In this document: one piece after another, positions 63,301 through 64,000 of the stretch
How positions within the stretch are numbered: position 1 is the first letter of the stretch
How the letters are laid out: each line of letters starts with the position of its first letter
Source of the DNA: Oxyruncus cristatus
Taxonomy: Eukaryota; Chordata; Aves; Passeriformes; Cotingidae
Reading direction: 5' to 3'
Length of the DNA stretch: 64,000 nt
NCBI GenBank assembly: GCA_013399855.1
Contig: VXAY01006690.1
Coordinates: forward strand, 94,834-158,833
Made by a program: the position numbers and the translations under genes
Notes under the pieces: generated by a model
The model's input: the letters and a program-made list of their open reading frames with translations, nothing else
Told to the model about the DNA's origin: nothing
Databases searched by the model: none

Positions 63301-64000
63301 AATGTTTGCCTCCTGACATTCTAGGCCAGACATCATTTTAATGGTATGTGTGGTGATAAAGCCAATAAACTGTCAAGATGATTGATAATCTAAGCATTAT
63401 AGCAATATGACTTTCCTGTTCTCCTCTGTGCTTTAGATGATGGTTTCCAAATTGAATTCTTACAGTGTGCTGTATGCTTGTTGGAGAGTCTCTGAACAAA
63501 CAGTTGGAAGGAGCTAGCACTCGCTAATGCAGGCTTTTAGATTTAAATTTCTGTTATTATTGGAAGGACTTTTAATTTGGGAAATGTTAAGTGGGAATTC
63601 TAATATTGGAATAGGCTTGGTCTAATTTTTGAAATTCTCTTCTTTGTATGGCCACCTGGGATGAGTCTCAAAATTCATGTGGCAGATTTCTTTATCTGTA
63701 CTGCCTTGCAACTAGAGATAACAAAGAGCAGTGCAGTGTGCACGTGGCTTCTGTGTTCCCTTAAGCAAATTCAGCGGCCGTTTTTCATCATCTTAATGGA
63801 AAGTCATTGATCAGACTTGCTCACTTTTTATTTTGGGGAGCTTGAAGGCAATTGATTTGGATTATTTTTGCATGATGCCTAAAATTAATGGTTTTCATCT
63901 TGTACTTTTGTGCTGGCCTCTGGACAGTGACAGGACCAGGACAAAAGAATGATGGATATTTGTATTTCGAGTTGCTCTGCATGAGCCTTTTTTTGTTTAA

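Larger units (their letters stand above)
59701..64000 (+). other. LRMDA: LRMDA intron 2, last part
   Basis: No gene supported. It holds a (GTTT)n tract at 60101-60130, a 29-base tandem repeat at 60278-60355, a nine-C run at 63046-63054 and an enhancer-like stretch at about 63065-63240. The window ends inside non-coding sequence. Confidence 0.6.

Overview
The window looks like vertebrate nuclear DNA, most probably from a bird. It is AT-rich and mostly non-coding, and has a single sharp CpG island. I see no SINEs and only four clear transposon relics, all CR1 LINE fragments of the avian type: gene-poor, intron-like DNA dotted with 5'-truncated CR1 copies. Other sauropsids also carry CR1, so the class is an inference. 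There are no operons, CRISPR arrays, prokaryotic genes or recognisable RNA genes. The many short open frames are chance frames.

The one gene I can name is LRMDA (leucine-rich melanocyte differentiation associated, formerly C10orf11), on the + strand. A 101-base exon at 23813-23913 has clean splice sites and encodes a peptide starting [16 protein letters not shown] and ending [12 protein letters not shown], which I recognise as the start of the leucine-rich repeat region of LRMDA. The CpG island at about 19167-20110 is the likely promoter and first exon. It is interrupted by a 293-base assembly gap, which probably hides the start codon. The rest of the window (23914-64000) would lie in the very large second intron. 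No later known LRMDA exon was recognised.

Layout: 1-155 is a CpG-rich edge of something lying to the left. 156-18751 is upstream non-coding DNA with one minus-strand CR1 (7196-7445). 18752-19166 is a plus-strand CR1 that directly abuts the CpG island. 19167-20110 is the island. 20082-23812 is intron 1. 23813-23913 is the coding exon. 23914-64000 is intron 2, with two more CR1 copies (26803-27085, 59306-59700), microsatellites, a second gap inside a poly-T run (50766-50820), a 26-base perfect palindrome (56093-56118), a 29-base tandem repeat (60278-60355) and several stretches that look like possible conserved enhancers.

No new multi-gene system was found. The points most worth checking are the missing start codon of LRMDA, a possible alternative terminal exon at 43855, the poly-T gap, and the enhancer-like blocks. 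Enhancer calls rest on visual texture only, because no alignment could be run.
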